This document shows, one piece after another, positions 49,345-61,490 of a DNA stretch of 64,000 nt (the first letter of the stretch is position 1; every line of letters begins with the position of its first letter). The DNA comes from Volutella citrinella. Its lineage: Eukaryota; Ascomycota; Sordariomycetes; Hypocreales; Nectriaceae. Under the pieces are notes generated by a model. The model was not told the origin of the DNA, searched no databases, and saw only the letters and a list, made by a program, of their open reading frames with translations. The stretch covers positions 1,612,001-1,676,000 of the forward strand of contig JAWZSP010000003.1 in the NCBI GenBank assembly GCA_034401135.1. The letters are read 5' to 3'. A program made the translations under genes and the position numbers.

Positions 49345-50663
49345 CTACCTGGCTGGCACGTAGTCCCACATGCAGAGTAGCCGGTCATAAAAGCTGGTTG
49401 ATACACACCGCAAGCCCTCGTCCTCTGTTGTTCTCAGGAAGTCACTTCCGTAGTTCATACTCTTATGCTCCTCGAATTGTGCGAGGATGGTGCAGCTCCA
49501 GTCTTGGCCGCTCTGGGCCTCTAGGTCAACCAGCCGAGCCCCAGCATGCATACAAGAGGCCAAGATGCGTACCCGTAGATGATTGTCGCTTTGTTGGACC
49601 CTGACCAAATCCAAGCGCCATACCCCCCCTCCCAAGTACTCTTCCAGCACGGTATCGACCTTCTTTAGTCCATAGGTCTTGTCGAGGTCTTGAATGATGA
49701 GGATTCGCAGATGGTCGTCATAACTTCCCGTCACCACAATCCTCCCCCTGTCCCCGAGCACGACGGGTAGAGGCAGGATGGCCGTAACGCCAGCATTGTG
49801 TACACCTTTGACAGCAATGGGAGCATATGGGCTTTCGTGTGTCTTGATTCCATCCGTTTGGTTCAAAGAGCAGGTCGCGTATCTCAGCATAGAATCATCC
49901 CCGCCGCAGTACGCGGACACTGTCGTTGCAGTGTCGTCAGTTGCTGAGGCGGAGTCAGCAGGGGAAAAAGCAATGCACCACGCCTCAAGCGAGTTGGCAA
50001 TGTCCAAGTCGACGCTGTCAGCAGTGATCTTATACTTGTCGTCAAGCTGCAGCAGCCTTGCCGCGCCCGTTGAAGTGGTCACTCCGATGACGTTGGCCAC
50101 GGCGGGGTGCCAGTTGCATTGCAAAAAGAGCACATCCTCTCCGATGTCGCTGCATCTGCTCGTTGCTATGTGATTGAGAGGGGATGAGGCACTGTCCGTA
50201 GGGTCAAATCGGAAAATGGCGAGAGTTGCTGTGCTGGAAACTACTACCAACAGGTCTTGCCGTCCTGGGATGGGATGGAATCTGAGATCTAGAATGGCGG
50301 ACGGTTGAGAGACGGTTTGAATCAGCCTCCTACATGCCTTGGTGAGTTGATGGCCACCTGGTGGAAGATGCCCTAGATACAGACGAAAACTCACAATTCT
50401 GACCCTTCCACCTTAAAAACTACAAGGCTGCCGTTACGAGATTGCGGTGTCTTTGAACTGGGTGCGTCGCCTTCGTCATCCTCCCTCTGTGCTGCTTCTG
50501 ACTCCTCCTTTTGCAAGTTGTACGTCCCCACAACAAAGTAGTCAGGATGAGCAGGGCAGAATTGAATGCAGCTCGGTGGAAGCTCGAGGGTGAGCGAAAC
50601 CTTGGGAGGGACGATGTTTGGTGCGCTCATGCTGGGCGTTAGCATTGATTTTTTTTTGTCCAT
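49345..50663 (-). CDS. DPH7: diphthine methyltransferase, WD40 repeat (DPH7/RRT2)
   Basis: Two exons, 50663-50395 and 50329-49345, give 417 residues. DPH7 (yeast Rrt2, human WDR85) removes a methyl group from methylated diphthine on elongation factor 2 so that the last amidation step can form diphthamide. The protein is a single WD40 propeller. Repeats are recognisable by HPDYFVVGTYNLQKEE, ILDLRFHPIPG, LFLQCNWHPAVANVIGV, DIANSLEAWCIAFSP, then VTGSYDDHLRILIIQD, VWRLDLV and CVSTSFYDRLLCMWDYVP at the C-terminus. The 65 nt intron uses TT|GTGAGT. The first ATG (MDKKK) is followed by MLTPSM and MSAPN; any could be the true start. It is divergent from the DUF1917 gene. Confidence 0.92.
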
Positions 50664-51208
50664 CTCACCTTCGGCGCTGGCTGTGTAAACGCGGGACAGG
50701 CGGGGCCAAGATTACGGACGGCCGTTCGCCGGGGTCGGAGACGGACCGAGCATGCCGGATCGCATCCCCGGAGGCGCCTTCCTTGAACCCATAGGGACAA
50801 GCATTGATTTAGCGGTGTAACGCGAGTTGTCCATCCGCATAATTACAGTGGTAAAAACCACCCGCCAGCCCAAGGTGGCCGTCTGCCCAATACGCCACTG
50901 AATGGAACTGCGTCCAAACACGGGTTGCCGGCGGCCGATGGCACACATTGCTTCTGTTGCCAATCATTCCCTGGTCGTTTGTTAGGACTCGTCATTTACC
51001 CCCATCATAGCAAACGGGCGCCCGCCAAACCGTTCGTCTTTCATATTGCAACTTCATCATTGTATTTCCACCGAAGAAACCCACAGGCCCCCAATTTTTC
51101 TGACGCAGTCTTTCGTATTTAATCGCCATCAGAAGCCCAAGGCATCTATCAGCCATCGCCCTTGTGACTCTTCATCGTTGGACAAACCCACCACAAGACC
51201 ACGCAAAA
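50664..51208. promoter_or_regulatory. divergent promoter, DPH7 / DUF1917 gene
   Basis: A 545 bp gap between opposed start codons. It contains a CCAAT motif at 50960-50964. No gene or TATA box was recognised. The role is inferred from orientation. Confidence 0.5.
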
Positions 51209-52279
51209 ATGGATATATCTGACGACTCAGACTTCTACGGTACGACCACCCAGATCGCAAGACGATCTCCAAGATTGGGTTGGTGCCTGACCATCAATAG
51301 GTGATGATGAAACGGTCCTCGGCCTCCAGCGCCGCGTTGACGAGTTTGATCTCGACGCTTGGCTTCTCCGCTGCGGACGTAATCGAGGTTGGCCGCGACG
51401 GCAAGATGCGAAACTCTCTGGAAAGTCGAGCCTCTATAATCCGTATGCCGGGGTCACTTACGCTTGGCAACTGACAGAAACCGTCGGTGACTTTCTTCAT
51501 CGCATGCCTCCAGCCACAACCGATGCGACGCCAGACACTCCGTGGGTCTTCATCTGCAACCCATATATTCCACGCGTGGACAAGGCCGATGGTGCAAATC
51601 AAATGAGCAAAGGCAATGAAGACGAGGCGCCAGAGGAAGAGGGCAGCCAGACGCTGCTGGTCGCTGAGGGTGGTGCCGAGCGACTCTCGCTGCTTCGGGA
51701 TTTTGTTGAAGGAATCACCAAGTCGGGGCAACCCAGTTCGCTTCAACAGCGCAGCATAACGAAGGAGAGACTCAAGGCGACCTCTGACATCCTGAAGATG
51801 GCACACGCTGCCAGGGTGCGTGCCGGAAAGGTATGATGAATGCTGCGACCCCAGCCGGGTGGTAGCTAATACAAACAAACAGTGGATGATATTCTGCACT
51901 CCTGCAGAGATCAACGAAGTGTGGGGGATTGTGGCCAGGGCGACTGCCAACAACGAGCTGGGCATCGCGGCCAAGGCAGCCCCACGTCCACTGGACGGGG
52001 ACCCTCGCAAAGACCGTCTGATCTGCATCTACACTGCGGACTTTACCGACAAGGCTGACATCTGGCGGGTGTTGCAGAAGTTGCGAGAGCTGCGGTTGGT
52101 GGAGGCCAGAAGTCGGCCCATCTACTACAAACCAGGTACGCAAGCACACGATGAGTCACAAGCATCTTGGATCCCTCGCTAAGTAGACAGATGCATTCAC
52201 GTACATCGGGATCTCTTCAGGCAACCCGTGGGGCATAAAGGCCTCGATCTACAGTTCAAACGAAATATTTCCCAGTTGA
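51209..52279 (+). CDS. DUF1917 (Bles03/UPF0696-like) protein
   Basis: Four exons, 51209-51239, 51301-51830, 51883-52135 and 52191-52279, give 300 residues. The first exon encodes ten residues and one base (MDISDDSDFY). The fold family is recognised by the conserved pattern of the C-terminal half: KWMIFCTPAEINEVWGIVARATANNELGIAAKAAP, then RLICIYTADFTDKADIWRVLQKLRELRL and YKPDAFTYIGISSGNPWGIKASIY. This resembles human C11orf68 (BLES03) and the eIF4E-like fold proposed for that family, so a nucleotide or cap-binding role has been suggested, but no function is known. The middle has an acidic linker (EDEAPEEEG). It is convergent with NAA30. Confidence 0.9.
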
Positions 52280-52663
52280 AGTGCGTTATGTGGTAGTGGG
52301 CCTGCGTCAGCGTTGACAGCCAAAGCAGGAGGCAGAGGCTCGAGCATCTACACATCTTATAATGACCGTCAGCGACAATCGACGAGGATCAGAAGCGTAA
52401 AGCTCAAAGGGCTTTTTTGTTTTCGGGGAGTAGAATGGTGTGTTTCTTTCGGCAACTCGTAGACGAGCAAAAATACGTGAAATAGATCATCCAAGTGAAC
52501 GCCAACCCATAAATCGTCACGCTGCGCACCACGCTGATATGCCGACCTCGTAGATGCTCCGTCCTAAAACCCCCCGTGATGCGATGCCCGCCAAGCCATC
52601 TTCTATACAAGTAACCAGTCCCCGGCAAAGCAGTTCATTGCCCGTTGAAGAGAGAAAGATGCT
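52280..52663. other. convergent 3' region of DUF1917 gene and NAA30
   Basis: About 380 bp with both 3' ends and no recognisable gene. Confidence 0.6.
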
Positions 52664-53276
52664 TTAGATGACTGCATCTAGTTGCCCCATGTTGGCATCA
52701 ACGTCAATGACTTGCAGTGGCAAGACTAGTCGATACGCGCTGTTGCCATTGAGGTAATAGCGGTGTAATTTCTTTGAGCGGATGAATCCCAGCTGTTCGT
52801 ACAGCCGCATAGCCGGGACATTGGTCTCCTCCGTCTCCAAGACGATCTCGTCTGCGTTGCGCTTGACCATTGCATCAATGGCACGTTTCACCAGAGCGGT
52901 GGCGATGCCGTGGCCCCTAAAGGATGAGGCAACGGCCAGCATGGCGATGTAGCCGCGCCGCGTAGGGTTGGAGTGCGCTGCATGCAGCTCCAGCTTGCAG
53001 ACGATGACACCTATGAGGGACGAGTCGGCCGGGTCAAGGGCCTTTTGCAGGTGAGAACCGGTCGCCCAGAGGATGCAAGACAGCGGGAACACCTACCATG
53101 AAGCACAGGTGCGCCCATTGGCACAGGAAGTAGCGGTACACATAGATGCTGTAAGGCTCGCTCAAGTCCTTTGAGATGAGCGCGCGGATGGCGGGCAGAT
53201 ACTGTTGTTCGAGGGAGTGGTCATATTGGATGTAGCGCAGCTCGCGAGGTAGGCTCTCTGGGGGGGCCTTTGCCAT
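52664..53276 (-). CDS. NAA30: N-terminal acetyltransferase catalytic subunit NAA30 (NatC)
   Basis: Two exons, 53276-53097 and 53041-52664, give 185 residues, near the usual length (yeast Mak3 176). NatC acetylates N-termini such as Met-Leu, Met-Ile and Met-Phe. The GNAT fold is clear: [21 protein letters not shown] and [22 protein letters not shown] in the N-terminal half, GVIVCKLE then [24 protein letters not shown] with the acetyl-CoA loop RGHGIA (102-107), then [21 protein letters not shown] and [20 protein letters not shown]. The C-terminal ten residues are variable. The intron is 55 nt and its junction (CFM|ALDP) matches the family. It works with NAA35 and NAA38, which are not in this window. 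Confidence 0.95.
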
Positions 53277-54660
53277 GGCAGGTGAGGCGCGAGTGGCTAG
53301 AGAGAGCTGGAGAGGCGATGCGCTGTGAGAGATTGTCGTGGGTTGAACGTTGCGCTCGCTTGCGCTTGAGGCTCAAGAGATCGCAGAGGTGTCCGGCCGC
53401 GGCAGCAACGGCGAAGGCGGCAGGCGTGGCTTTCTCAGGCCAGACTATCCGTAGCGAGGTGCGACTAGTTCTGCGGTGGGGGGCGAGGAGGGCAGCACCC
53501 AATGCGGGTCAGAAGTGCTCAGTCAAGGTATGGCGCGGGGAGTGGGACACTGAGGGGCAGATGGGGTTTGCTTTGGAGGAGAGAATGGTGAGGTACAGTA
53601 GGTAAGGTAGGTTAGTGAAGTTGGAGGTGAGTGTTTGCAAAAGCAGAAAAATTAGAGAAGTTCCATTGCAATGCCGCGGCCGGCGATTTATGACTGTCCA
53701 TCAGCTTGGTTCCAGCAGGTATGAGTAACTCTCGAGCAGCAGGGCGCGGGGAGCCTGAGGTGGCGAGGCCTGACATTGGATGCCAGCCATTCATTGGGGG
53801 CCTTGGATCGCCTCAAGCCAGCTGGATTGGACAATCTCGTTGCGTTGTCGGACCGCTTCCAGCCCAGAAGCAGGGTCTCATCAGCGTGGCCAGCATTAGC
53901 GCCCCCCTCTCATGCTCGAGCAGCTCAGGTGATGGGCGCGGGGAGCAACTGCGCCGTCGAGGTGCTGTTGGTGGCAGCAGAGCAGCGGTTACCCCACTGT
54001 GCCTGCTCCTCCAGGAGCGCCCACGAGGAGGCCCTGTAGTCAAACCCAATGGAATGGACCCTCGCAGGAGTTGGGGGACATGGAAGCACTTGGCACCCAG
54101 CCGGTCCAGCGCGCAATGAGCTGGACCCCTGTTGGAGCCGCCATTAGCGCGGGTTCCACCTCATAAGGTACCTAGCGACTGAACATGTGAATGCCGGGGC
54201 TTGACGTCAGAGTGCCTGCCTCCATGCCTATCAGCCGCCGCGGCGATGAGACTGCCCAGCACGACTGCCATTCTCGCATTGTGAGCTCATGGCAGGGTCC
54301 CGAGGTTGTCTCGTCGGTTTTCGACCGCTTTGGACACGGTCGAGGCATCCCCCTTTTCAAACACCCCTGGCACGGTCGCCCAGCAGGCAGCATTCGCTTG
54401 CCATCCCAAAACTGGAGGCGCTTGCTGCCGCGCGGACCCGATTTTGCTAGAGCACCGGCGTCATAGGCACGAAATCCCGGTCCACCCATTTCTGCAGACG
54501 GAGTTTCCGCACCGGCCGGGCCTGGGCTGATGAGACAACAAAACAACAACCACCACTCTGGCCTTTCCCCTTGCAAGAAGCCTACACCGGCCGCCGCAGC
54601 GCAAGAGCTCCAGTCCAGACCACCTTTCCATCTCGGCCGCTGGCCCTGATTGTGCTCACC
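53277..54660. promoter_or_regulatory. divergent intergenic, NAA30 / LRO1
   Basis: A 1.4 kb gap between opposed start codons. It holds both promoters. The LRO1 side has an in-frame ATG 30 codons upstream of the chosen start, which I take as leader. No gene was recognised. Confidence 0.45.
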
Positions 54661-56550
54661 ATGGCGACAACCCTTCGACGGCGCAATGTCGCCGATTCCA
54701 AACCCCTCGACAACAGCGATACCTCGCCAGACGAAAGCCCCATGCCGCACCCGACCGCCCACGTACACATTGTCGAGCAAGTTGCCCCCAAGACCCGGAA
54801 ACGCCGGAACACATTCATCTTCCTGCTCGGCAGCGTCTGCGGCATCATTGCTGCAGGCTTCTTCGCGTCCAGCAATGACCTAATCGACTTTCCCGAGTTC
54901 GCCTTTCCCGAGTTCACCGACCTCTCAATGGACAGCCTCCTAGAGGTGCTCCCTGCCGGCTTCGTCAAGGACATGCGGGATATCATCCAGGGCGAGCGCG
55001 ACGTAGCCGACGCCTACGACTCTTTTTCCGTAGGGACCCAGGCTCTAGCTGAGGGTCTGGCCGCCCACCACCCAGTAATCATGATCCCAGGCGTCATTTC
55101 AACGGGACTCGAGTCGTGGGGGACAGCCAACATCTCACGTGCCTATTTCCGCAAGCGCCTTTGGGGAAGTTGGACCATGATGAAAGCTCTTGTTTTGGAC
55201 AAGGAGGTTTGGAAGAAGCACATCATGCTCGATCAAAAGACTGGTCTGGACCCACCGCTCGTGAAGCTTCGAGCGGCGCAAGGCTTCGATGCCACCGACT
55301 TTTTCATCACTGGCTACTGGATCTGGAACAAAATCTTTGAGAACCTGGCGTCGATTGGATATGACCCTACCAACTCCTTTACCGCTGCCTACGACTGGCG
55401 ACTCTCGTACAGCAACCTCGAGGTCAGAGATCAGTTCTTCTCGAGGCTCAAGGCATATATTGAGACTGGCGTGTCCTGCGAGGGTAAGAAGGTCGTTCTG
55501 GCATCTCACAGCATGGGTAGCCAAGTATTGTACTATTTCCTCCACTGGGTCCAGTCGGACAAAGGCGGAAAGGGCGGGCCTGAGTGGGTTGAGCGCCATG
55601 TTGACTCCTGGATTAACATCAGCGGCTGCATGCTGGGCGCGGTCAAGGACTTGACCGCAATCCTGTCTGGCGAGATGCGTGACACGGCTCAGCTCAACCC
55701 TTTTGCTATTTATGGGCTCGAAAAGTTCCTGAGCAAGGAGGAGAGAGCCCAGCTCTTCCGTGCCATGCCAGGGGTGTCGTCCATGCTGCCCATTGGAGGC
55801 AACGCCGTTTGGGGGGATCTAAATGGCGCCCCAGATGATCTACCAGGGAAGAACTATACCCATGGGTCATTTTTGAACTTCAGGAAAGACCAAAACTGGA
55901 CGGTCCCTGACCGCAATTTCACCATGGAAGATTCAATGCAATACCTTCTCAACACGACTGAAGATTGGTATCAGGACCAGCTCAAAGGCAGTTACTCGCG
56001 GGGGGTTGCGCACACGGCCGCCGAGGTCGAGGCCAACGAGAACGATCCCAAGAAGTGGGTAAACCCGCTGGAAACCAGATTGCCTCTGGCCCCAAGCTTG
56101 AAGATTTACTGCTTTTACGGCGTTGGGAAACCGACGGAGCGAGCCTACTACTACCGAGAGCCCGAATTTCCCTCCTTGACCAACCTCAATATTACCATTG
56201 ACACGGGCCACATCGCGGGTGAGGTGGACCATGGGGTCGTCATGGGCGAGGGTGATGGCACGGTCAGCCTGATGAGTACGGGCTACATGTGCAATCGAGG
56301 CTGGCACATGAAGCGCTACAACCCAGCAGGCATCAAGGTTACTGTCGTGGAGATGCCGCACGAGCCTGATCGATTCAATCCCCGAGGCGGCCCTCGCACG
56401 GCTGATCACGTCGATATACTAGGAAGACAAAACTTGAACGAGCTCTTGTTGCGTGTGGCAGCAGGCAAGGGAGACAGCATAGCGGACTACGTTGTCAGCA
56501 ACATCAAAGAGTATGCTTCCAAAGTCAAAATCTACGACGAGGAAGACTAG
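54661..56550 (+). CDS. LRO1: phospholipid:diacylglycerol acyltransferase (PDAT)
   Basis: Single exon of 629 residues from the ATG at 54661. LRO1 moves an acyl chain from a phospholipid to diacylglycerol, making triacylglycerol at the ER. Residues 1-50 are polar and cytosolic, with KTRKRR before the single transmembrane helix (about 51-69), so the rest is luminal. The LCAT-like alpha/beta hydrolase shows the oxyanion region PVIMIPGVISTGLESW, the lid-region GSWTMM, the nucleophile elbow SHSMGS (Ser284), the acid in GEGDGTVSL and the His in RTADHVDILG. Yeast Lro1 is 661 residues, so length is normal. It may matter for lipid droplets; no regulatory site was seen. Confidence 0.97.
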   Translation: MATTLRRRNVADSKPLDNSDTSPDESPMPHPTAHVHIVEQVAPKTRKRRNTFIFLLGSVCGIIAAGFFASSNDLIDFPEFAFPEFTDLSMDSLLEVLPAGFVKDMRDIIQGERDVADAYDSFSVGTQALAEGLAAHHPVIMIPGVISTGLESWGTANISRAYFRKRLWGSWTMMKALVLDKEVWKKHIMLDQKTGLDPPLVKLRAAQGFDATDFFITGYWIWNKIFENLASIGYDPTNSFTAAYDWRLSYSNLEVRDQFFSRLKAYIETGVSCEGKKVVLASHSMGSQVLYYFLHWVQSDKGGKGGPEWVERHVDSWINISGCMLGAVKDLTAILSGEMRDTAQLNPFAIYGLEKFLSKEERAQLFRAMPGVSSMLPIGGNAVWGDLNGAPDDLPGKNYTHGSFLNFRKDQNWTVPDRNFTMEDSMQYLLNTTEDWYQDQLKGSYSRGVAHTAAEVEANENDPKKWVNPLETRLPLAPSLKIYCFYGVGKPTERAYYYREPEFPSLTNLNITIDTGHIAGEVDHGVVMGEGDGTVSLMSTGYMCNRGWHMKRYNPAGIKVTVVEMPHEPDRFNPRGGPRTADHVDILGRQNLNELLLRVAAGKGDSIADYVVSNIKEYASKVKIYDEED

Positions 56551-57430
56551 AGGTCCTGGAGCAACCCCCGTCGAGTTGCTGATATGGAATATCGGGTTTG
56601 CAATGATGTGGTATGCGGTTTGGCGTTTGGTGCGGGCAGGGCAGGCAGTCTTAGATGGATTTTGTAGATAGTGGTGCGATACCCTTGCGAGAATGCCAAC
56701 CAGCGATAGAATACTTACAAAGTACGACTATACAACCCAGGTGTAGGTAGGCTCTCAATAATTAATTTGCCACGGCACTCTTCCCACTTCGCTCGCTCCG
56801 TCTGGGAGCCGGCGAGTCAGTCAGTTGCAGAAGCGAACCCCAAGAAGACTGACCAAGGGTGCACCATGATTCGAGACTCCACTGCCCTCCCCATTTGTGG
56901 GTTGGGAAACCCCAGGAATATTCAATCAAGTGCCTTGGCTCACAGCCCAGGAGTCGCTGCTGGTGCACTTGGACGCTTCGCGCAGGGAAGCCCACGAGCG
57001 GCGCATCCAACAAAGGCCCACGGGTTCTGCGTCCCCCCACCCCACGCCCGCCATCGACCGTTTTCGGGGGGGTTTTCGGAGGTTGGCAGGCAAGAAGCGG
57101 CCCAGCACCGTCGTGAGGAAGCCGCAACCCCGCCACCCGCCTGTAGGTTAATTACCAATTAATTACTCCAGTACCCAGTCGGTAATAATGGCTGGCAGCC
57201 CTCCGTATTACTCCATTTGTCCCTGTCGCACCTGTCAAGTTGCCAAACGTCCTACATCCACCTCCCGCCGCTGGCACGTCTGGGTCCAGTTCCTCCATGC
57301 AATCGACTTGGATATGCTCAGCCCTTTAGCCGTCGCCCACCTCTCGATCCCGTCCTCCCCCAACCTGCGTTGAGCGCGGCCGACCCCTTCCCGATGCAGT
57401 CGCCGCTCTGTCGACCGAGACACGAGCACC
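56551..57430. other. LRO1 3' UTR and LDB17 promoter
   Basis: About 880 bp between two plus-strand genes. The 250 bp before 57431 is pyrimidine-rich and probably the LDB17 leader. No other gene was recognised. Confidence 0.5.
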
Positions 57431-59064
57431 ATGACGGATATCGACGACGAGGCCCTCGCGCCCAAGACAGAGGAGCAGATCTGGGCTGGTAGGTTTGGAA
57501 CGACGCTCCAAAACGCAGCGGCCGGTGGCGCTTGCTGACGGGATGCAATTTAGAGCTCGACAGATGCGTATCCAGCGAGTGCGATAGCCATGAGACCATC
57601 GACGACGCCCTGCGGACCTGGGTTGATGTAGCCACCCAGATTCGCGACCGCTGCTATGATTCGCAGGACGACATGGCCATCTGCGCGCAGATGCTGATGA
57701 CCAGCAGCCTCTTTCAATCCCACAAAGATTATGTACGCACTCAAATCATCTATAGCCTGCTGCAAGAGGACGAGCTGGCGCCCCTCCACGCCATTGCTTG
57801 TTTCCTGTTGCTTGACGGATGCCAAGACGAGTCTACATTTCCCCGCATGATTGGCGAAGCTTGCTTCCCACGCCTGCTCGAGCTCGTCAATGGCCATCGA
57901 GACGAAGACCCACGGCTGCACCGCCTCTTACTGCACTTGCTCTACGAGATGTCCCGCGTGGAGCGCCTTCGCGTCGATGATTTAAAGCAGGTTGATGATG
58001 CCTTCGTCCACTACCTCTTCCGCCTGATAGAGGAAGTGTCCGACGACGTGCACGATCCGTATCATTATCCCACTATTCGAGTGTTGGTAAGTCCACAGTA
58101 ATTGTGCTTGACCATTTTTGTCGCATCTGACTGACTGACGGGCTTGAAGTTGGTGTTGAATGAACAGTACATGCTCGCTTCGACCGACACGATTGCCGAA
58201 CCCGACTCCCCCGATGTGCCGTTGACGAATAGGATTGTCAAGTGCCTAAGCCTCCATGGGCCCTCATTTCGTACATTTGGAGAGAACATCATCTTGCTCC
58301 TCAACCGTGAGACGGAAACATCCCTACAGCTTCTCATTTTGAAGCTCCTTTACCTACTATTCACAAACAAGGCGACTTATGAGTACTTCTACACCAATGA
58401 CCTCCGAGTCCTGCTGGACGTCATCATTCGAAATCTCATGGATTTGCCGGACGAGAAGATGTCCCTGAGGCACACATACTTGCGGGTGATGTATCCGCTG
58501 CTGGCCCATACGCAACTCGGCCAGCCGCCACACTATAAATCAGACGAGATTGTGCGATTGCTGAATATCCTCCGAGGTTCTCACAACGCGCACTTTGCAC
58601 CTGCCGACGAGACCACACTCCGATTGGTGGAGAGAGTCGCCAAGGTCAAATGGATTGAGGCTGTAGATCAGCTCAAGGAGGGGTCTGGTGAAGCCGAAGT
58701 TGCGCGCAAATTCCTAGGCATCAGCCTGTCACAATCTCAAAGCTCGAGTAGTATCAGCGTGAGTGATGTTGCAGCGGTCATGGAGAAGCCAGGGGTTCAG
58801 ACGCCCAGCCGAGGAGACGACGCGACCCAGGAAGACGATAATGGGAATTCGGATGAGGGTGTGACCATGGCGCCCAGACCCAAGAAACCTCTTCCCGCCG
58901 TTCCCAAACACCGGCATGGAGTCCCGTTCTCCCAACCACCCCAGGTGCGTGTCAATGGTGTGCCAAAGAAGACGCCTCCCAAGGCACCGCCACCAAGACG
59001 ATGGGGGAAGATGAAGACGGTTGAGCGACCTCCCGCCGAACCGGTTGAGGCCAGCCCAGAGTAG
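57431..59064 (+). CDS. LDB17: actin-organisation protein LDB17 (SPIN90/Ldb17 family)
   Basis: Three exons, 57431-57488, 57554-58086 and 58150-59064, give 501 residues. The SPIN90/Ldb17 leucine-rich domain spans about residues 60-370 as an armadillo-like helical solenoid ([84 protein letters not shown]). The C-terminal tail is disordered, acidic, then proline-rich with SH3-type motifs ([26 protein letters not shown]). Ldb17 and Dip1 activate Arp2/3 complex without a mother filament and are recruited to endocytic actin patches through SH3 proteins. The two introns are 65 and 63 nt. Third-exon acceptor TTGAAG gives LVLNEQYM, the family sequence; a later CAG is a poorer fit. Confidence 0.95.
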
Positions 59065-61490
59065 CAAGTCACTTGCGAGAAATAGGCACTCAAGTGGTAA
59101 CGAAGCTGTTCAGCGTTTTGCGCTGTGAAACAAAGCAGAAGTGTTTTTATGAATGGCGTTGTGGAGCTGCATCAAGGGCGTTTGGGTTAGCTTGACAGGC
59201 GTTTATCTACCCTTCATACGTTTTCTATTCAGAAAAATTCCTAGTCACTGCAGCATATCGCATGTTATTATACCGACCGAGTTCCGTCTGAATTCAGTCC
59301 TTGCTTAAGTCGACTCCGTCTAGCCGTTGCATCTAGTAGAAAACAATCGCAGTTTCTCAAGTGCGCCGTGATTCGGTTTGCATTCAATGACACCTCCCGA
59401 TTTAGCGCAAAGATACAGCTTCAGGCTCAGCCATGTGGTCTTATCGCCTTTCTGTCGTACTGACTACTAGTATGACGGATTGGATACCACCAATGAAACA
59501 AGGCGGATGGTGGCCTGGGGCGCATGATGCCGGCATCTGGACCTGTACCGGGGCTTGGTTGAAGATCTGAGACGACTAACCTGATGCGGGGCTGAAGGTG
59601 CCAAGTAGATAGCAAGCTTCAGAGTTCAGCCTGGACGATCTCGCTCTCGTTCCGGGGATACTGGGGAACGGAGCGTCTTGACTCCACCGGGCAAAAGGTT
59701 CGGGGTCTCCGCTATGGTCATCGGGGAGTTGGCCTTGGTGGCCAAAGGCTCAGACGGTCATGGAGAGACAGGACAGATTCGATGCCCCCTGCCAACAGCA
59801 AAAATGTGGCGTGGCTTGCGTGGATACGGAGAATGTGTCCAACAATCCAACACCAATTGGGGCTGAGCCGACGAGTGGTGGGCGCGGAGATGAAAGATGC
59901 CGAGCAGACAGCTTGGTTAGTAGCCCATCACAACCATCAAGGGACCACACTAGTTGTACGCGCTACGGGAGGGTCTTGCGGGCCTGTAGTACTATCCTCC
60001 GTGCATGCTGGGGGAATGACGATCGTCGTCTCAGACATTGGGTGAAGCCATCGCGGGCCATGTTGCCATCCAACCGAGTTGTAGTGGGATTTCCTGGATC
60101 GGCGAGTTGGAAACTTGGAGGCCGCCCAAGAAGGATAAGAGTGGGGTAGGGGCGCAAACGACGTCATCGGTGTGGGTTGTGCAGACGAGACCTTGTGGGG
60201 ACGGGAACCACAGCGACTCTTGTGCGAAGGAACGAAGGAGAGTCTCGGCCGGGCGCGCTGTGCCGCTGGCGTCTGGGCATTGAGGGGACGCGCTGAGATG
60301 GCAGCGTCATCGTCATTGTTGGACATGTGAACTGCAGAAAGCGATCTCGAGTCTGTGAACGGGATAGGAGAGGCACTTGTCGCGCGCAATTGTCGAGAAG
60401 CGATGGCATTACAGAGTCTAAGCCACCGGACCATGCTTTTGCATCAGGATGATGATACGTATCGTTGTATAGCCAGAGTATCAGCATCCGAAGCAGACGA
60501 CCGCGGCCACGACATCATCCCTCGTCAATGCTATCGTATCAATTGAGAAGTCGTCCATGGTTTTGGAGAGACGTCCAAGCGGTCCTCGAACGTCGTCCAT
60601 GTCTGAGCGTTCCTCAGACAGCATTCTGGCAGCTCGCTACCCGTGCATGCCGTGATCGCCTGCGCAGATCAACCGGCTGAATGTGCCTGTATCCGGATAT
60701 TCTGCCTACATGTCCATGGCCAGGTTGTGATTCAGGCATTATCAGAGCACGACGTCGATGCCCCCCTGGCGTCTCGGGGCGAAATCCCCCCCAGTCTTGC
60801 ACGCCGAAGATTTTGTGATCTTTCGCTTCCCCTCAACTCTACCACAATCATTCAGTCTCTCAGTCTCTGAAGACAGCTTGGTCTTCATCTTCGCTCCAAA
60901 AGCTGCAAGCTGCTCTTGTGCGACGAAGTATGTCTCTGGTTGGAGCATCGTCCCACGCCCATCCCGTCCTGTCCCAACCTAGCCAACTCGGACGCACGCC
61001 CAGACAGCGCCGGGGCCCCAGGCCCCCGCTAGCGCTGGCGCCATCCTCCCCCTAAACTGTCCCAAGCGGCCACCGAGAGCCACTACGGTCCCTACTCGCC
61101 CCTACTTGAGTGCCTCATTGCGTCAACACCACCGAGGCGGCTGCGCAGTCCACCCACCGCCTGCCAAACCGGAAACTTACATAGTGCTTGACCTTGGCCT
61201 TTGTGGCACCGACTCCTTTCACCCAGCAACCTCGGAGGCGCACTCTCCCCTCACTCTCTCCCTCTCTCTACACACATCATCCTCCATCCCTTTCATTTTC
61301 TTTTGCTTTTCCTTGCTTCACCCTCTCCCTGCGCGAGTCTCCACGCCTACTCCTTGCGCCTACTCCTGCGCCTGTGTGCGCCAGCTCCTGCCAACGCACC
61401 ATCACCAAGTGTCATCGCCCAACACAGAGCCCGAGACAGAAGAATAAAGCTCGAGACGGGTCAGGGGCCATAGCGCCACGTCTGCCTGCC
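59065..61490. other. 2.4 kb intergenic between LDB17 and the SLM1-type gene
   Basis: The region holds the LDB17 3' UTR and the promoter and pyrimidine-rich leader of the SLM1-type gene (61.2-61.4 kb is strongly CT-rich). The frame of that gene is open well upstream of 61491, but the upstream part is low-complexity and reads as leader. No other gene was recognised. Confidence 0.5.

Noticed and set aside
54571..54660. N-terminal extension of LRO1 from an upstream ATG
   Set aside because: The 30 extra residues are not typical of the family and the ATG at 54661 gives the usual cytosolic N-terminus.
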